A DNA stretch of 64,000 bases from Symsagittifera roscoffensis. Lineage: Eukaryota; Xenacoelomorpha; Acoela; Convolutidae. The stretch is taken from positions 47,295,283 through 47,359,282 of the forward strand of contig NC_087062.1 in NCBI RefSeq assembly GCF_963678635.1. Direction: 5' to 3'. The translations under genes were made by a program, and so were the position numbers. The notes under the pieces are model-generated. The model did not search any database. It worked only from the letters and a program-made list of their open reading frames with translations, and was not told the DNA's origin. Shown in pieces: positions 61,683 to 64,000 of the stretch; the first letter of the stretch is position 1; each line of letters starts with the position of its first letter.

Positions 61683-63812
61683 CATGTCCGTCTTATACTG
61701 ACCCCAATGACTAGGATCTGATCTATTCCAAAGCAGCCCGCTGCCTGATTCGATTCCCTCCGCTGGCACGGTACTTGTAGACGGTCCTGCTATCGAAGCA
61801 GGATTTGTCGTGGCAGGCGGGTCGTTCCTCCTAGACGCGGTCTGGGAGTTATTCCTGTTGTTCTGTTCCACTGATCTCCCGAGTCGGCTTCCAATCGATT
61901 GCGGCCTGGGAGGAGGAGCAGTTCCTAGCCTGTCTCTCACGTTTGAGCTCGGAGCAACGGTTGCCGCTGCAACCGTCTCCGTTGCCAAGGGCCCTAGACG
62001 GTTGACGAGGGATTCGGGCACGGTTGCCCTTATTCTACTTCCTCCGGTCGAACTGGTCCGAGCCAGAGAACCGGTCGCCCTCGACTCTTGCTCCGCTTCC
62101 CTCAATGGCGTCTGAAACACATCATTAATCCAATGCCTCCCTCGTTGGGTATTGAAGTGTACTCTATCTCTAGTGAGCGCGATGTGATCAACCATGCGCA
62201 GCATGTTTTCGAGATCCAGGAGTCGCAACTCGCCAGATTTGTTTCTCACCAGACTGCGGGTCATTTCATTCCACCGCGTCACGTTGCCATTCATGAAATC
62301 TGCAACTATGGTGCCCACCAAAGGATTTGGTGGTATCGTGCACAAGATCACAAGCTTGTGTCTGTACTTTTCTTTCAATTCGTTCAAGAGACACACCAAT
62401 AGAGGCTCCCACTTGCTCTCCGGAGTCACGGGGGCTCTCGAGACGTCATTGGTCCCCAGCATTATTATTAATGTATCCAGGTGATCCTCGCTCAGGAACT
62501 CCATCATTTTGATGACCTGAGCCACTGAGGCTCCTCCAAAGGACAGAATGGTAGTCTGACCATTGACGAAGATCTCATTCAGATCTCTCACCAAACTGTC
62601 TCCAATGATCAAATGGCGACTCCCTGGGGGAATTACCTGGTCGTTCGTGGCGGGGTTCCAGCTCATGTCATTCAGGCAGGCTCGAGGATGCTCGGCTGGC
62701 ACTTGCGTGAACTGATGACGTGCCATCAGATTCTTCCTAATGTCTACTACGCGAGACTTCTGAAAGACTCCACCAGGCGCTGACCTCGAGGACGCTATCG
62801 TGCGGGTTGCTCGCTCCGAGCTATTTGATGAATGATCACGACGTTGGGAAGGAACGATCCTAACCAGTGTCCGCTCAGTGCCTCTGTTGATCTCATCCAT
62901 TGTGGCTCTGGCCACTTGGTTAAATGATTCCTGGAATTGAGGAGCTAGATAGGTGTCGGAAGGGTCTGGTATCGTGAACCTTTGACTCGAAGCAGACGGT
63001 CGTGTCTGCTGAGGAGCCTCGGGCCCCCTTGATGCACGTAAGTCCAGAGCCTCAGGTCCTCTCGATGCGCACAGCTCCTGCGCTGTTGTCCTGGGGCGCG
63101 TATCGCTGGATCCTTCCAAGGATTTCATGCTCGCCAGAACTTCCGGTGACACTTGGCTCACCTTTGCCATATACAGCTCCTTCAGGTGCTTTATCTCATC
63201 CTCCTTGTAGGCCACCTGCAGATCTTCAAACTTCTTTTTCCATTCGTCCCTCTCTCGAGCTATCGCCCTATACTCCTGAAGTTTGGCACACAGCTCGCTC
63301 TGATCTCTCTCCTTCTTCTCCAGTGTCTCAATCGTCTCCGACGTCTGGATCTCTATTTCGCTCACTCTCACTCTCTTCGGGGGAGGAGCAGCTGTCGGAG
63401 AGTCGACCGAGTGTGACGGGCCTGGCCCATCACGTTGTCTCTTCGCTCCAATGAGTGGCTGCGCAGGTTGGAGGGGTAAGGGCATCTCACCTAACCGGTG
63501 GTCCCTCTGTTCACCCAGTCCTGGCTCACGAGCCAGGTCGTGGCCAGACATTTCTCCACGCCGCCATCTCATCAGTTGGTTTCGACCTCTCTCGGCGGTC
63601 CCGGATTCACCGTAGGCCAACATCAACACGACTTCTGTAGGGCGATTCCCTCGACCCTCTCGTCCTAGTGCATTGAGGAGCGCGACCACAAACATCGCCA
63701 ACCCCGGGTCTTCTCGTGTGGAATCACAATCGATCAGCCGCTGATAGATCTCGTCTAGAGTCGCTCCTAGACTCGCTGAGAGGAATTCCATGAGTTCGTT
63801 CGTGTCACCCAT
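61680..63812 (-). CDS. ORF1, 710-aa coiled-coil plus SGNH/GDSL esterase protein
   Basis: The start is secure: ATG at 63,812 with G at -3 and G at +4, and an in-frame TAA two codons upstream. Residues 1-75 are helical. Residues 110-150 are Pro/Lys/Arg-rich, and 152-222 form a probable coiled coil rich in E, K and R. At 247-267 the motif (C/R)ASRGPEA occurs twice. A complete SGNH hydrolase follows at about 398-570: GDSLV at 404-408 (nucleophile S406), a glycine block SFGGAS at 425-429, GTND at 453-456 (N455), and RDRVHF with D549 and H552. The family hydrolyses esters of lipids or sugars; the substrate here is unknown. The tail (590-710) is disordered and carries three RLG motifs (605-607, 628-630, 643-645). 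Coiled coil followed by esterase is also the layout of ORF1 proteins of some L2/CR1-type LINEs, where it acts in the element's ribonucleoprotein. It is the first gene of the cluster, and its UAG stop is followed in frame by ORF2. Confidence 0.9.
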   Translation of the reverse strand: MGDTNELMEFLSASLGATLDEIYQRLIDCDSTREDPGLAMFVVALLNALGREGRGNRPTEVVLMLAYGESGTAERGRNQLMRWRRGEMSGHDLAREPGLGEQRDHRLGEMPLPLQPAQPLIGAKRQRDGPGPSHSVDSPTAAPPPKRVRVSEIEIQTSETIETLEKKERDQSELCAKLQEYRAIARERDEWKKKFEDLQVAYKEDEIKHLKELYMAKVSQVSPEVLASMKSLEGSSDTRPRTTAQELCASRGPEALDLRASRGPEAPQQTRPSASSQRFTIPDPSDTYLAPQFQESFNQVARATMDEINRGTERTLVRIVPSQRRDHSSNSSERATRTIASSRSAPGGVFQKSRVVDIRKNLMARHQFTQVPAEHPRACLNDMSWNPATNDQVIPPGSRHLIIGDSLVRDLNEIFVNGQTTILSFGGASVAQVIKMMEFLSEDHLDTLIIMLGTNDVSRAPVTPESKWEPLLVCLLNELKEKYRHKLVILCTIPPNPLVGTIVADFMNGNVTRWNEMTRSLVRNKSGELRLLDLENMLRMVDHIALTRDRVHFNTQRGRHWINDVFQTPLREAEQESRATGSLARTSSTGGSRIRATVPESLVNRLGPLATETVAAATVAPSSNVRDRLGTAPPPRPQSIGSRLGRSVEQNNRNNSQTASRRNDPPATTNPASIAGPSTSTVPAEGIESGSGLLWNRSDPSHWGQYKTDM

Positions 63813-64000
63813 TTCTTATCGTCTTGATTCTTCTTGTCGTGTCGTGTAATTTCTTCGTTTGATTCAATGAATTCAATAAACAATTTCTGATCAATCAAGA
63901 TCTAAAAAACAATTTGCGACTTAGAACCATCATTTTTGGATTGAACATCAATCAACTCTTTAAAACTCTCCATTGAAATTCTTTTTTCAATTCTGATTTA
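63813..64000 (-). promoter_or_regulatory. AT-rich leader upstream of ORF1
   Basis: These 188 bp, transcribed right to left, are strongly AT-rich and form the presumed 5' leader and perhaps the promoter of the cluster. I see no clear TATA box, and the true transcription start may lie outside the window. The leader contains one short upstream reading frame, listed separately. An in-frame TAA six bases before the ORF1 ATG excludes an N-terminal extension. Confidence 0.5.
63902..63973 (-). CDS. Possible 23-codon upstream ORF in the leader
   Basis: An ATG at 63,973 opens a 23-codon frame (starting MESFKELIDV) that ends with TAG at 63,902-63,904, about 90 nt before the ORF1 ATG and in a different frame from it. 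If the message includes it, it could reduce initiation at ORF1. A frame this short in AT-rich DNA may be chance, and nothing supports a functional peptide. Confidence 0.25.
   Translation of the reverse strand: MESFKELIDVQSKNDGSKSQIVF

Noticed and set aside
63002-63454. 150-codon plus-strand frame opposite ORF1
   Set aside because: Ser/Pro-rich antisense shadow of the coiled-coil and linker coding region of ORF1.
54956-63812. Reverse transcriptase, integrase, DDE transposase, helicase or family-B polymerase
   Set aside because: I looked for YxDD, DDE/HHCC, Walker A/B and DTDS-type motifs in the four proteins and found none in a convincing context.

Overview
The window has two very different parts. 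Bases 1 to about 53,327 are one uninterrupted, degenerate tandem array of a 22-bp unit (roughly 2,400 copies). Bases 54,956 to 63,812 hold four long, intronless open reading frames, all on the minus strand and packed head to tail. About 1.6 kb of AT-rich, apparently non-coding DNA separates them, and a 188-bp AT-rich leader lies upstream of the first gene at the right edge. A megasatellite with higher-order repeats, AT-rich intergenic DNA and long proteins with low-complexity and coiled-coil segments point to a eukaryote, probably an invertebrate animal. Nothing in the sequence fixes the phylum.

Array: the consensus unit is GGTATGTTTCG followed by ACCGTGCTCGA. Frequent variants are a 23-bp form (CGTCGCTCGA in place of CGTGCTCGA) and a form with GTGCACGA. 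The variants are ordered into higher-order repeats, with local periods of 200, 178, 112, 957, 1,063, 1,979 (1,117 + 862), 1,819, 3,082 and about 3,974 bp (5.2 kb where an internal 1,263-bp duplication is present). None of the many apparent ORFs in the array looks like a gene. The consensus has no stop codon in any of the six frames, so each frame reads a 22-residue repeat until a mutated or 23-bp unit closes or shifts it.

Gene cluster, in transcription order right to left. ORF1 (710 aa) has a coiled coil followed by a complete SGNH/GDSL esterase domain, and the tail carries three RLG motifs. ORF2 (about 764 aa) has a divergent SGNH-like region. ORF3 (up to 1,098 aa) and ORF4 (366 aa) have no family that I recognise. 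ORF1 and ORF2 share one frame and are separated by a single UAG. ORF3 is in the -1 frame relative to ORF2, and ORF4 is in the -1 frame relative to ORF3. At both of those junctions the downstream frame is already open before the upstream stop. This compactness suggests a single polycistronic message of a mobile or virus-like element, or genes derived from one. The coiled coil plus esterase layout of ORF1 recalls ORF1 proteins of L2/CR1-type LINEs, but no reverse transcriptase, endonuclease, integrase, transposase, helicase or DNA polymerase motif is visible. I regard the cluster as the best candidate for an undescribed system here, and the array as a candidate (sub)telomeric or heterochromatic block.
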